Assembly (NCBI GenBank): GCA_964526045.1
Contig: CAZGIF010000004.1
Location: forward strand, 123,356-187,355
Source: CAZGIF01 sp964526045
GTDB lineage: Bacteria; Patescibacteriota; Gracilibacteria; Absconditabacterales; Absconditicoccaceae
DNA: 64,000 nucleotides
Direction: 5' to 3'
Shown: positions 22,883 through 35,244 of the stretch, in pieces
Position numbering within the stretch: the first letter of the stretch is position 1
Layout: each line of letters starts with the position of its first letter
Made by a program: the position numbers and the translations under genes
The notes under the pieces: model-generated
What the model was told of the DNA's origin: nothing
The model's input: the letters and a program-made list of their open reading frames with translations, nothing else
Databases searched by the model: none

Positions 22883-23875
22883 ATGCAGTTATTGTATGAT
22901 ATGTGATTTTGACAAAAAAGAGTCTGTCATGTCATTGAAAAAATATGAAATATCATTCAAAAAGACATACAAGAGCAAGTAATTTTTGATGTATTAGCAG
23001 AACAAACTTCACAAAACAGTGACATCTATGTCCTTTTGGAGCACGAACACTTTGATTTTGTCTCGTTTGACATCATGGAAAGTACATGAGACGAAATCTT
23101 CGGTATACAAAAACTAGAACAACATATACAAGAAAAATTATGATATATAAAAAGCGAATATGGATTTTCTCAAGCTCCTTTGTTGCAATTTTTGGATACA
23201 GCATTTGTCAATTGAGAAAAAACAGATTTTATTTTAGGAAAACGCTGACATATTTTTTTTAGAATTTCCTTTGTTTTTTTGAAAGGAACAACCAAAAACA
23301 TATTACATATGAAATGTGGATCTTGTCTCGAAAAAAACAGAGTTCACATATATCCAGCAAGTTTTTTTACTATAAATTTTATCAAAAAGTCGTTAGAGAA
23401 GCAGTCGTTTTATATTTTATATATTTATGAAGATTATGCAAAATTATTACATATCCATAACTGATCATATAAGATTCACGAAAAAGTAAACGTATGAATG
23501 AATATGCTCAAAGAAATATATAAAGACAACTGAATATATGAATACTTCTATACCAAAAAGGCCGATATACAAGAACAACCTGTGATCAAAAACATTATCA
23601 ACCAGTCAGTTGAATTTTTTACACAAATGTTAAGTAAGCGGCTTAGTGAATATATCGCCAAAGAAAATGATTTGATACTGATCTCTCCACTTACAAAAAA
23701 TATATTTTTTCAACAACATTTTAATGAACGATACAACCATTATATCAACTGATATATCCTTCCATTTCATACATCAAATACATTAAAGACATTTGATACA
23801 GAATGGTCATCAGACGAAATGGATATGCTGATTTTTGCAAATACGTACAAAGATATTGATGAGCGTATGCTCTAA
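22883..23875 (+). CDS. Unknown protein downstream of ruvC
   Basis: Length is 330 aa. There is no signal peptide or transmembrane helix. It alternates beta-strand-like and charged helical stretches (IYVLLEHEHFDFVSFDI, ENDLILISPLTKNIFF), suggesting a globular cytoplasmic protein. A CGSC pair occurs near residue 146. I do not recognise a family; position suggests co-transcription with recJ-ruvC. It ends 3 nt before the convergent MoxR gene. Confidence 0.6.
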
Positions 23876-23878
23876 AGT

Positions 23879-24988
23879 CTATGAAATGAAAGACAATAAA
23901 ACATCATCAACATTGATTTGCATCGCGCGTGCCTCGTACGTCAAAATAATTCTATGTCTCATAACTGACAAATATATAGCCCTTACATCATCGTGAGTTA
24001 CATAATCTCTCCCTTGTAGATATGCGACGGCTTTTGCTGCTTGCATAAGTGCTATAGAGGCTCTTGGACTTGCACCGTACATAATGTACTCATGAGATTG
24101 TCTTGTTTGTTGTACCAATTGGGTGATATATGCTTTTATACTATCATCAATAACCACTTGGGCAACATGCTGTTGATGTTCATGGAGTTTCTTGAGAGTT
24201 AGTACTTTTTTGATTTTTATTGTCTCATCTTGTTCTATACGGTTCAATATTTCTTGTTCTTCTCATTCACTTGGATATTCTACGAGTATTTGACACATAA
24301 ATCTATCTAATTGTGCTTCTGGTAGTGGATATGTTCATTCTTGTTCAAGAGGGTTTTGCGTAGCCAAAACAACAAAAGGACGAGGTAATTTATGTGTTTC
24401 TCATCACAGCGTGATTTGTTTCTCTTGCATAGATTCGAGCAATGCTGCTTGTACTTTTGGAGTTGTTCTGTTTATTTCATCAGCAAGAATAAGATTACCC
24501 ACAATAGGTCATAATTCTGTAGAAAATGCTTGTGTTTTTGGATTATAGATTTGTACTCACACAACATCAGAAGGCAACATATCAGGTGTAAACTGTATTC
24601 TTTGAAAAATTAGTCACACTGCCTGAGCGAAGCTAGCTACTGTTTTTGTTTTGGCAAGTCATGGAGCTCATTGAATCAATACATGTCATTCTGTCAAAAG
24701 TGCAATACAAATACCATATACAAGCCCATGCATTCATACAATAACTTTTTGGACCTCTTGTACCAAATGTTGTATATCTTCTTGTTCAATTTTTATTCAT
24801 GCAATTCAATCAGCAAATTGCTGCCTATGTGTTGATGTATCAGGAACTGTATTTCTAGGAGTGATATTTGTATCAACAGATGCTATTTTTTTTTCAAACG
24901 TTTTTTTGTCTTGTTGTGTATAAATATAAACAAACACGACAATACAAGCTATCATAACGAATACAAGTGCAATCAATACTGGTAACAT
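23879..24988 (-). CDS. MoxR-family AAA+ ATPase with N-terminal membrane anchor
   Basis: Length is 369 aa from the ATG at 24988 (a TTG at 25015 would add 9 residues). The N-terminal hydrophobic helix (LPVLIALVFVMIACIVVFVYIY) is unusual for MoxR, which is normally soluble. Then come Walker A GAPGLAKTKT (about residue 105), Walker B LILADEINR, sensor 1 [25 protein letters not shown] and the C-terminal lid (GASPRASIALMQAAK), all classic MoxR. These chaperones usually act with von Willebrand factor A proteins; none is adjacent here. It ends in TAG. Confidence 0.93.
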
Positions 24989-25071
24989 TAAGATTTCAAA
25001 AAAAATAAAGGACAATATATAATTACTATACGGTAATAATCAGCGAGAAGTAGAAAAGTTCTAGGTGCAAA

Positions 25072-25449
25072 CTACTCTACAGTTTCTCAAATAGACACGG
25101 ATGATCATGTAGAGGCTCATGGCTTCCCAAAAATATTTTCTATCTTTTGATGCAAAAAGTTTTTGATTTCTGCTTCAACCTGCAACTTAATTTCTTCTTT
25201 TTTGTTTGTAATTGTTTGTTGAAGTTGAACTTTTTGTTGATCATACCGTGTATCCAAGAAATCTTCAGAAATACTTCAATCTGGATTTGTAGGGACATCG
25301 GAAAGATCCTCCGGCAGACTTTGTTCAACGTCGAATACAGCAGTATCCAAGAACAGATCAACCTGTTCGCTCAAATTTGCCACAAAAAACATATACATAC
25401 CTACTGCTCACACAACAGATCAAAACAAAAATCAAAAAAATGCTTGCAT
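25072..25449 (-). CDS. Small membrane-anchored coiled-coil protein
   Basis: Length is 125 aa. The N-terminal transmembrane segment is FFGFLFGSVVGAVGMYMFFVA, followed by an acidic stretch, a Gln/Lys/Glu-rich predicted coiled coil (about residues 65-105) and a Gly/Ser/Thr tail. Three tail glycines are TGA. The family is unknown. It lies upstream of the MoxR gene on the same strand and may feed the same membrane complex (inference). Confidence 0.65.
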
Positions 25450-25592
25450 AGTCTAACTCAAATATAAAACTCTATCAAACGTTCATACTGTCAGAGTAGA
25501 TATTTTTGTACTAATTGCAACAGCTTAGAAATTGCAAAATAAAAGTCTCTAGGTATACTTTGGCAATAAGAAATTTATACAAAAACATAAAC

Positions 25593-28472
25593 ATGACAAA
25601 ATGAGCAAAAAACAAAATAATAAATAAGCTAAATAGAATAAAAACATCTGGAAAGAATTTGATTAAAGTTGCAACAACGCTACTACTTTTTGGTGTATAT
25701 GGACAACAATGAGCATCTGCTCAAAATATGAACACTTCAGGAAACGACTCTCTTCAAAGTAAAATAGAAAATAAAATAAAAGCGAATGAATCCAAAGAAA
25801 TACCAAACAATATACTTTCAGCTTTGACAGAAATAGCTTGAGGGAACAGTACAGTCTTGATGCATTTGGTACCTATATGGGAAGAGTCATGAAGACCTTA
25901 TATAGTTCTAAAAAATAAAATAGAAGTTTGAAAAAGATCTTATTATAATTCAATAAATAATACTATAACATTGTATCCTGATGTGACAGTATTAGATGCA
26001 TGATGAGAAACATCATTGTATTGAGATGCTTTTTGGGCTGAGCTAGCACATGCATATGGTTACAAAAACGATCCAAAATGAGTATCAAAAAAATTCAAGC
26101 AATCTTTGATAAGATATATTAGACCTTTTAGTATAAAAGATAGCCTCTGAAATGAAAAACATTTCGAATCTTACAATGCACAAGCGAAAGAGATAAATCA
26201 AAAATTATGACTTGTAGGTACTATGAAAATCACAGCAAAAGAAATAGCTGATAGTTATGAATATACAACAAATCAGATTAAAAATAAATGATGAACGTAT
26301 GAATATACAGAAGAATGAACAACACATAGTCAGATTGAACCATACTTACGTGAATTATATAATCAATGAATACAAGCTGAAATTGAAGAACAATTGAACT
26401 TAGCAAAAGAAAACCCACACAAAAGTGAAATATACCTCCAAGAAGTTAGTAGACTAAAAAAATTACTATTAGAAATTCATGACTACCACAACCCGACATG
26501 AATTATAATTTGAGCACAGTGATCTCATTGATCAGAAAACGAACAAAATTGAACACCTCTGAATGAACTTACAATAGAACTAGTAGAAAAATTTAGAGAG
26601 CAAAGAAATGCACAAGTAGAAGAACAAAATCAAAAACTACAGGATCACTTTGAATGAGAAAGAGAAGAGGAAGAACTATCAGAGATGAACAAACATAAAA
26701 GCTCATTATTTGCCGAAATCTACAAAGAAGAAGAGAAGTATGAAAATGCTAATATATCAACATGATTTATACCATTTACTGTAGATAAGGATTTTAATTA
26801 TACGCTTTTTTGAGGTACAGAGAACGAATTAGTATGGTCTTGAGATAGTACAACTCAAGAAGTATTTTTTGATAAGCTAGAAGAAATTGATTTAGAAATT
26901 ATACTTTCTCAAACAAGCAAAGAACGAAGAGACAGCGTTCTAACAAAGTGAATGATTAATGAAGATTTCACAATATTTTACGAGACACTTACATATAGAC
27001 AAAAACAACATCCATTCGTAAAAAAAATAATTAATACAATAAAAATCAAACTAATTAATTGATCATTAAATACTATTTTTGATGATTTTAATACTAAGAA
27101 TGAGGGGAAACTGTTCAGTAAAATTTTTAGAAGAGGCGTAACGTATCCTAAAGTAAAAAAAGAAAATATGGATTATATTAAACAAATTATTAGAACAAAC
27201 GAACAGCTCTTACAACAATTAGAAAAAAACTTACTTGCAAACCAAGACAGATCATATTCAACATTAACAAGCACTGACCTTCTCATACTCTATGATGTGT
27301 ATTGTCATGAAATGTCATATGAATATAAAGTACCGTATAGTGAAATTCGAAGTACACTTCTCAATATTTGCCTAACAGACTGAGATCGAAAGGAGAAATC
27401 AAAAGAATATCTTTTAAATGCATGAGGACGAAATAATGAAAATTTGGATCAAACTGATATAGATCAGATTGTATTCGAAGTTCCAATTGAACTGAAAAAT
27501 AAGATACTAAAATTAGTTACATGAGAGTGAAAAGAAGTTCCTTCATACTATTATGGTATAGATACAACATATAGTAAGGAATATAAAATTATATATACTC
27601 CTCCGCTATATAGTCATGACATTGCAAAGAAAGATGAAAAAGAGACATATGAAAATATATTATCAGGTGATTTATATGCAGTAAGTAAAATAATTCAAAA
27701 ACATAGAAGAGACAAAGAAAGTTATGAAATATTCTATTTACAAAGACAAATATATGATCTTAAGGGACAGGATATAACACACAATTGGTACCCAATATTA
27801 TTTGAGGATTACCTGCAGAACAAAACCGATGTACACATAACAAAGTTTATAAATATGTATCAAGCTTTGTTTATAAATTTTAAATGATGAGAACATGAAA
27901 ATCGGTACAAAGACGAGAGAAGAAAGAAACTCTATCAAGACATGAAAGACCTTTCATCTCGCTTTGAGGAGTATTATCTACAAGGAAAGAGTGAACTATT
28001 TTTTTTCATGATGAAAGACATGCATATGTCTATTAGAATCTCAGAAAAAGATCTTGTAGAAAAGACTTTGAATAGCGATAAAGGCGAATATGATTTTCGA
28101 GAAGAAGAAAACTTCAAATCTGAGAAACATAATAGTCCAGACTATTCACGTTTTGTACAAAAAATGCCACAAACATACAAAAAACTCATAGACCAATACA
28201 ATAAAGAAAATATCAGTTCTTACCTCGATTATTACACCCAGCATCTCAGCTACCTAGATACTCTTATTGCAGGTTCTCAAAATACACAATATTCAGATCA
28301 AACAGAACTTGAGCTTTTCTGATTTGTATTGACACAAGAACAAAGACAAAATATTATAAATCGCACCAAAATAGACATTACAGAACATACGACAGACTGA
28401 TTTGATATAGGATTTTTTCTTTGAAGTTTGTATCATTCTAGACAATATTTACAAACTACATTAGCTAAATAA
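25593..28472 (+). CDS. Large secreted protein, unknown family
   Basis: Length is 959 aa. A basic N-terminus and hydrophobic stretch (about residues 22-42, LIKVATTLLLFGVYGQQGASA) followed by QN look like a cleavable signal peptide. The rest is charged, helical and rich in Lys/Glu/Tyr/Asn. The segment AFWAELAHAYGY near residue 147 resembles a degenerate zinc-protease helix (Ala where the first His of HExxH would be). No domain is recognised. It is followed by another giant gene at 28630 that carries an intact HExxH; the pair may work together (inference). The start is the ATG at 25593. Confidence 0.7.
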
Positions 28473-28568
28473 GTAAAAATGATACTAACTAAAAAAATAA
28501 ATCTGACTCCAATCTAGTAAGGTTTATTTTTGTTTATACATAATCAACAGATTCAGAATACAATAGTA

Positions 28569-28598
28569 TTGACATTATATGTAAATAAAGTATATAGT
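28569..28598 (+). promoter_or_regulatory. Promoter (TTGACA / TATAGT) and SD-like site for the metalloprotease gene
   Basis: A consensus -35 TTGACA at 28569-28574 is followed after 18 nt by TATAGT at 28593-28598. Unlike most genes here, a purine-rich AAGGAA (28612-28617 region) lies about 11 nt before the ATG at 28630. This is a conventional promoter and ribosome-binding site in a window where leaderless starts dominate. Confidence 0.5.
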
Positions 28599-28629
28599 GT
28601 ATTATACTTTATAAGGAAATGTTGTCTAA

Positions 28630-31600
28630 ATGAGAACTCCTAGCTATTTTAGGGAAGATTATTCACATAAAAAAAATTCTATTGATCTTTTAGAAGTAGT
28701 TTGATGTATAGAAAAATTCAATGAAAATATGACACAGCAAGAATTTAGTACGTTACTCAAAGAAACTACTAGCTGTTATTTTCGTATGTATCAAGAAATC
28801 AGTACATATCCCAAAGCAGTTCAATTCGCGGTTTGAGAACATGTAGCATCGTTTTTGAATAGTAACGTCTTACCTTCATGTCTAATTCCTAACAATCCAA
28901 TTTTATGGTTCAATAACATAAAGTGATGATTCTGAATACAAAACCAAAAACCAACGTTAAATCAAGTAAAGGATAATGAGTTACTTGATGAAGATATTTT
29001 TTACCACCGATCGCAACAGTTGTGAGTAGAAAGTTCGTTTTTGTCATTTAAGCAAAGATTCGTCTCAATAGAACAATCAGAAACAAAAACAACAAAAAAC
29101 CACTGAAAAGATACAATACAATGAGAAAAAGCACAACAGACAGAACAGGAATTTCTAGAGTTTATAAAAGAGCTTTGATACAAAGATTCGGAACAAGATA
29201 TAAGAGTATTTCTTACCAAAAAATATAAAAAAACGTTAGAAGAGCAAGAGGTTGAAACACTAATAACAGAACTATTAGAAAATGAGTTGAGCTACAATTC
29301 AATAGCCTTTTTATACGAAAAACATAACGCATCACATACACAAAAAAAGAGTCTCTTGTCACATATATACAAACATTCATGAAAGCTTATAGCAATTGTT
29401 GCTCTTGGAGCACTAGTATATGGATACAACAATGTTAATATAAAAGAACTACTTAAAAAAAATCTGCAAGAATCTAGAAAAACACCAGATTGAAAGAAAC
29501 CAGCTTGATGAGCAAAAGTATCAAGTATTAGAAATTTACCAAATACACTCAAATACTGAGACCCAACAATTAGTCTACGAGAAATAATTTCTGATGATTC
29601 GCTTTCTCAGCAAAAAAGAATACAAACAACAATAAATATGAAAGATGCAATTGAAAAAACATTTTTAGAGTTTTCCAAAAATCAAGAATGAAACTACAAC
29701 TATACATTTGAGAACTTTTTGGGAAAAACAATAATTGAACGCGATGTAAGTAACGAAAACAAAAAAGTACTACTAGCAACAACGGATTCATTGTTTGAGC
29801 ATCTTCGTACCGTCTTTCTGCCAAATATCTTAAAAAATCATTGAGTAGCTTCTCGAGACAAAGAAACAGCACAACAATTACAATTAAAAGTCGGTTTTAC
29901 TGAACTTTGAAACCAAGTAGAATGAATAAATAAGAATGATGTTGTATATATTAATTTGGTACAAAATAATATAGAGTCGATATTAGAGACATTTTGACAT
30001 GAAATACAACATTCGTTGTATCAAGATTCTAGATATCTATTTTCTACTGAATGATTAACAGAGCTTTCTAACACACTTTACAATACAGTAAATAAAAATA
30101 CAGCACTTTGAAATACGTACTATCACGAAAGTTTAAATTGGGTGTTATTACATACCAATGAGGATTTTGATATGAATGTAGAATATAGAATACAATGAAA
30201 AAGTATAGAATGAAATACAAAAAGCTTATCAACAGTAGATTTGAGTAAAAAAACTTTTGAGAATAGCGACAATAAAATATCTAACAGAATCTTCAAAGAA
30301 AAACTAGAAGAGTATCCTTACCATACGTTTAGTCCAGTCTTTACTGCGATGACGCTTCCTCATCAGGACTATATATATAAACTATACGTAGAGGAAAAAA
30401 TATGATATCACGACGAGCGAAGGTTGTTTTTGGGAGATATTCTCGGTCGAGACCTTTCAAAGTTACCAAAAAACATTGAACAGGATATATGAAATATGGT
30501 CAAAGGATATATACAATCTGACTTATTTAAAATAAGTCGCATAGATACCTATAAAGAGCAAAAAGAAGCCTTAGATATATTTTTGGAAAACAATCCAGAA
30601 TATCTTTGAAAAAATTTCTCACCAGACGTTTTGTTGAATGACTATGAGTCTCTTTTTGATGAGATATTGTGATATTTGATGAAACTATTTGAAAAAAAAG
30701 AGTTCTCAATCACAAGTATACAGCTTATGATCTGTATTATTCTATTTATATATATATTTAGAACAGGGATAGTTTTCGATAAGAATAAAAATAAAAATTG
30801 AGTATCTACTTTGCAAATAAAAAATTCATTATTTAGAGAGAACAAATTTAAAAATTCTTATTGAATGGATAATAACCTCATATTTGTCCAAATATGAATA
30901 ATGTTTGTTAGCTTTATATTACGGGCTGTTAATTTGTCTTGAAGAGTTGAAAAAGTCTGAAGCTCGGAAGATGTAATGTTTTTGGAAAACATAGCAAATA
31001 TATTATCTATATTATCTATACTATCAATAATAATAGATATAGATTTTCTTCGTAGATTCAAAAAAATAAACAAATTGACCGCATTAGATAAACTATCATA
31101 TCATGAGTTAACAACAATGAAATACTATATAACACAAACTCTTTTAGCGAGTAAAAAACGACCTGATATTCTAAAACTATCGTACATAGAATTTGCGTCT
31201 AACAAAAAGCAAAGTAATATTGCTAGATATATAAAAGAATTTGAAAAGAATATAGTCAAAAAAAAGATACCTCTCGATCGGTTGATATATGATGACCAAG
31301 AAATTGTAGAGCATAGCATAGATGAACCAAAAGTATGACGCAAAATAAACCACAAAACTACAAATAGCAAAAATCATGTAACACTTGTTTCTACAGAAAA
31401 ATTTAAAAAACTAACAATAATAATATCTGACAAACTATCCCGATACAAAGCTAGTTCATATGACGATTCGCAAATAGAAGAGCTCACTTCAAATACTATC
31501 ACACGTGAATTGAACCGCAATGTATATGTAGATACAATAATACAACAGCTACAAACATATTTGATCAGCATTTGATATAAAAAAACATTGCACGTTTATA

Positions 31601-31899
31601 TTTGAGATAAAAAAATCATAACTACACCTCACAATCTCGCAAAAAAAGTGGCTGAAGGATATAAAACAGACGAAAAACCGTTTGTATATAATGCTGAAAA
31701 GTATATTGCCTCAAGAGATATTTATTCTGTAGACGACGAACTACAACACACAAAAAAAGCAATCAAGCATACCAAGTGAAATCTGATATTACTATGATTT
31801 CATAATACTAACATACCACCAAAATACAAAAACGTCATTAGTTTAAAAGATCCAGAATTAGCGTGTCTCAAACCAGAGCATCAAAATGACAATGAGTAA
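28630..31899 (+). CDS. Giant membrane protein with zinc-metalloprotease motif (HEIQH), unknown family
   Basis: Length is 1089 aa. About 245 N-terminal residues have no signal peptide and are probably cytoplasmic. TM1 follows (about residues 248-268, KLIAIVALGALVYGY), then a large extracytoplasmic domain containing HEIQH at residues 457-461 with Glu474 and Glu478 downstream (STEGLTELSN), suitable as a third zinc ligand in a gluzincin-like site. Three more TM helices lie near 695-715, 748-768 and 783-803, and a cytoplasmic tail of about 280 residues ends the protein. The Gly before HEIQH is TGA. I know no family with this layout. A membrane-spanning protease or sensor is likely; the substrate is unknown. 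Confidence 0.75.
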
Positions 31900-31966
31900 C
31901 AAAAGCAACAAAAAACAAACACCATTTTGATATTGGATTTTCTATGCTAAATCATACACTATTTGT

Positions 31967-34069
31967 ATGAAAACACACAGACGACGACAATCATTACATT
32001 GATACCAAAAGCAGACGTTCATTATCGTCAGTATAATTTTTTTGGTTGTTATTCTATTGCGTTTGTTGCCAATAGTACCGCTAGATATTCCAGCTTCTAC
32101 GAGAGTGTATGATACAAACTGAGAATTACTTGGCGAATGGACAAAAGATGCAACGTATAGACATATCGCAATGACATACGACGACATTCCGCCTTTTTTG
32201 CTTGATACAATTATCGGCATGGAAGATCAGAGGTTTTGGTCTCATCCATGAGTGGATTTGGTGTGATTTGCAAGATCGATGTATCATAATTTGCAAGCTG
32301 GTCGTATTGTGCAATGATGATCGACGATTCCTATGCAAATCGTTAGAAATTCGTATTGGCTCAATAGTTCAAGAACGGTAACCAAAAAACTAGCAGAAGC
32401 TATATGAGCTCTTGCGCTTGTGCAACAATATACCAAAAAAGAGCTGATCACATCGTACGTCAATATGCTGTCATTTGGATATTTAAACTACGGATTTGAG
32501 AGTGCATCGCAATTTTACTTCCAAAAAAGCCTGAATCAACTGACACAAGCAGAACAACTTGCGCTTTTTGTGATTGCAAAAAATGCAACGATGTATAATC
32601 CTATCACACAACAAAACACATTTCGTGAAAGGTTTGAGACTCTAGCACAAACGCTCGTTCAACAATGAAAAATATCCGAAACAGAATACACACATATAAC
32701 CAATGAAACATTGGTTTTTTCACAGCAAGACAAACCCAATCCTGCAACTGCATACGCAGTAGACTATGCAAAAATCCTCAGTACTACAAACAATATAGAT
32801 CAACCAGAACTCAAACTTAGCATTGATAAATATATGAGTCAACAAATATACAATATTTGATACCAGACAATTTTGGATCTCCAACGAAAAAACGTATGAG
32901 ACATGGGAATCGTCATTGTAGACAAAAAAACACAAGAAATACGTGTTATGATTTGATGAGTTGATTATCAAGGAACTTGATGACAAGTAAACACAACTAC
33001 CTCTCCAAACCAAGCATGATCTACTCTCAAACCATTTACCTACGCATTAGCATTCAAAGAGCTTTGATACACTCCGCAAGACACAATACTAGACGCTCCA
33101 GTCCAATTTCAAACATCACTTGGATTTGGATATGCACCCAAAAATTTCTCGCTTGGATATGCATGAGAAGTAACATTAGCAAACGCTCTTGCACAAAGTC
33201 TCAATATCCCAGCAATCAAAATTATCCAAGAACTATGAGTTGAAAAAACATTAGAGTTTTATAAAAATCTTTGACTGACAACATTGGACAAAAGTGCAGA
33301 TTATTATGGTTTAGCACTAACATTGGGAGTATGAGAAGTTCGTCTGATAGATTTGGTACGCGCATACTGAATTTTTGCATATTGATGAAAAGTCTGTCCT
33401 CTCTTTATGTTTGAGAACCAATCACAACAGAGTCCGTGTACGCAAGTGATTGATGAGCACTACACGAATATGGTCTGAGATATTCTTTCAAATAGGTTAT
33501 ACAAGTTAGGCTGATTTCCAATCAATTCAAATCTCGATTTTTCAGATAGATTTGTGATTTTGAAAAGTGGGACATCAAGAAACTTTTCGGACAACCGAGT
33601 TGTTTGAGTTACCGAAAATTATATCATTTGAGTTCGAGTTGGTAACAAAGACGGCTCAAATATGAAAGGAGTCTCATGAGCATCGTGAGCAGGAGATATT
33701 TTCAAAAGTATCGTCTACTACCTAGAAAAAGACGACTATAACCCACAAAAACCTATACCTGACACGGTATCACGTCAACACCTCTCAATCACATCACCAT
33801 TGCCTTACAGTGTCTATACAATAGATACGTTCACTCCCCTCTCTGCCCAACAAATATCCCTAAAGTTTTCTACAAATATACCATATGAAAATATACAACG
33901 ACGTATTTACAAGACATCCTGATCGACCAAAAAAATGGTTTATGAGCAATCATGACCTCAAGACAAGCAGTTTTTGTGGACAATAACACCCTGAACATAC
34001 ACCTCAGAGCTCACCATCACATCCTGAACCAAAACCGAGACTCAGTCAGTAGATTTTATTGTACAATAA
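31967..34069 (+). CDS. Bifunctional penicillin-binding protein, PBP1C-like
   Basis: Length is 700 aa. An N-terminal TM anchor is followed by a GT51 glycosyltransferase domain with EDQRFWSHPGVD (about residue 86, catalytic Glu) and GGSTIPMQIVRN. A transpeptidase domain has QAGSTLKPFTYALAF (SxxK, about residue 351), AQSLN and KSGTS (about residue 529). The C-terminal 90 residues form a beta-rich domain like the BiPBP_C domain of PBP1C. It polymerises and cross-links peptidoglycan outside the cytoplasmic membrane. truD starts 4 nt after its stop. Confidence 0.94.
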
Positions 34070-34073
34070 TTTT

Positions 34074-35243
34074 ATGTACCACTTCAAGTCAAAACCAGAA
34101 CATTTTGTCGTACGTGAGGATCTGTGACGAACTCCATCCGGGTCAGGTCAATTCTTTTTGGTGTATCTGTGAAAAAGAAATCACAATACAATGGATATAA
34201 TACTTGCTATATGCAAAGAGTTTGGGCTTGATAAGCAAAGTGTGTCTGTATGTGGTCTCAAAGACAAAACCAGCATTGCAAGTCAGCGATTCGCTTTTGA
34301 TAGTGATCAGCGACCTGCGTGATCTACACAAGAGACGATTACAGACTTTTTGTGACAGTTTGGTACGATTAAACAAACGACATTTCATACAACTCCTCTC
34401 TTTGTTGGCTGTCACAAAAGCAATAGTTTCATCATCACACTCACAAAATCAAAAAGTTACAAAAATGAGACTGACTCAGATCTACGTACACACCTTGCAA
34501 AACGTATTGAAGACATACAAAAGTACGGAATCCCAAACGCATATGGAATACAAAGATTCGGCAAAAAAATGCGTAATTTTGAGATAGCAAAAAATTTCTT
34601 GGAACAAGATCAGATACCAACCGATACATATATGTCCAAATTTATACTCAAAGCATATCCAAATGCATATTTTAATGTATATGCAAGCTACAGACATAGA
34701 CAAATGGTCAAATGAGTACTCACAGATGTACTGGAATGAGACATTCTCGTCAATAAATACGATGCGTATCATGTGCAGGCATGAGTTTATATAGACTGAA
34801 TCGTTCATCATGTTGATATGAAAAGACTTTTTGATTTGAATACATCCAAAACTAGTACTATTAATGGACAGACTCTCTATGACGGGACAACAAGCGTCTA
34901 TGATCCGCAACAACGATTTGCTACATGACCAATGATATGATCGTGAACGCTTATACCTCCACTAGAGACAGAATCTTACTCAGCAGAAAAGTATCTCTAT
35001 ACAGATCCAATTCGAACCGAAGCAATACAACGCAACGCACATACGTACAAACTCAAATGACTGAGAAGACCGTTGTTTCTGAAACCAACTAACATTGCAT
35101 ACGACATCACTGATGAGTGAGATATTGTTTTATCATTTAGTTTACCAACTTGATCGTACGCTACGATTGTTTTGGGCTATATCATGCAAGACTACAAAGA
35201 TTTCGTCACACAATATCATTTGTATGTACCTGAAGTGAGGTAG
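34074..35243 (+). CDS. truD: tRNA pseudouridine synthase D (TruD)
   Basis: Length is 389 aa. It forms pseudouridine-13 in tRNA. The N-terminus, KPEHFVVREDLGRTPSGSGQ, matches the TruD opening (substrate-binding Phe and beta strand). VCGLKDKTSIASQRFAF near residues 58-74 contains the catalytic Asp64 in the G-x-K-D motif. GIPNAYGIQRFG is the second TruD signature. The rest is shorter and divergent but keeps the insertion-domain region. It is coupled to the PBP gene and ends 1 nt before the convergent VanW-type gene. Confidence 0.94.
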
Positions 35244-35244
35244 A

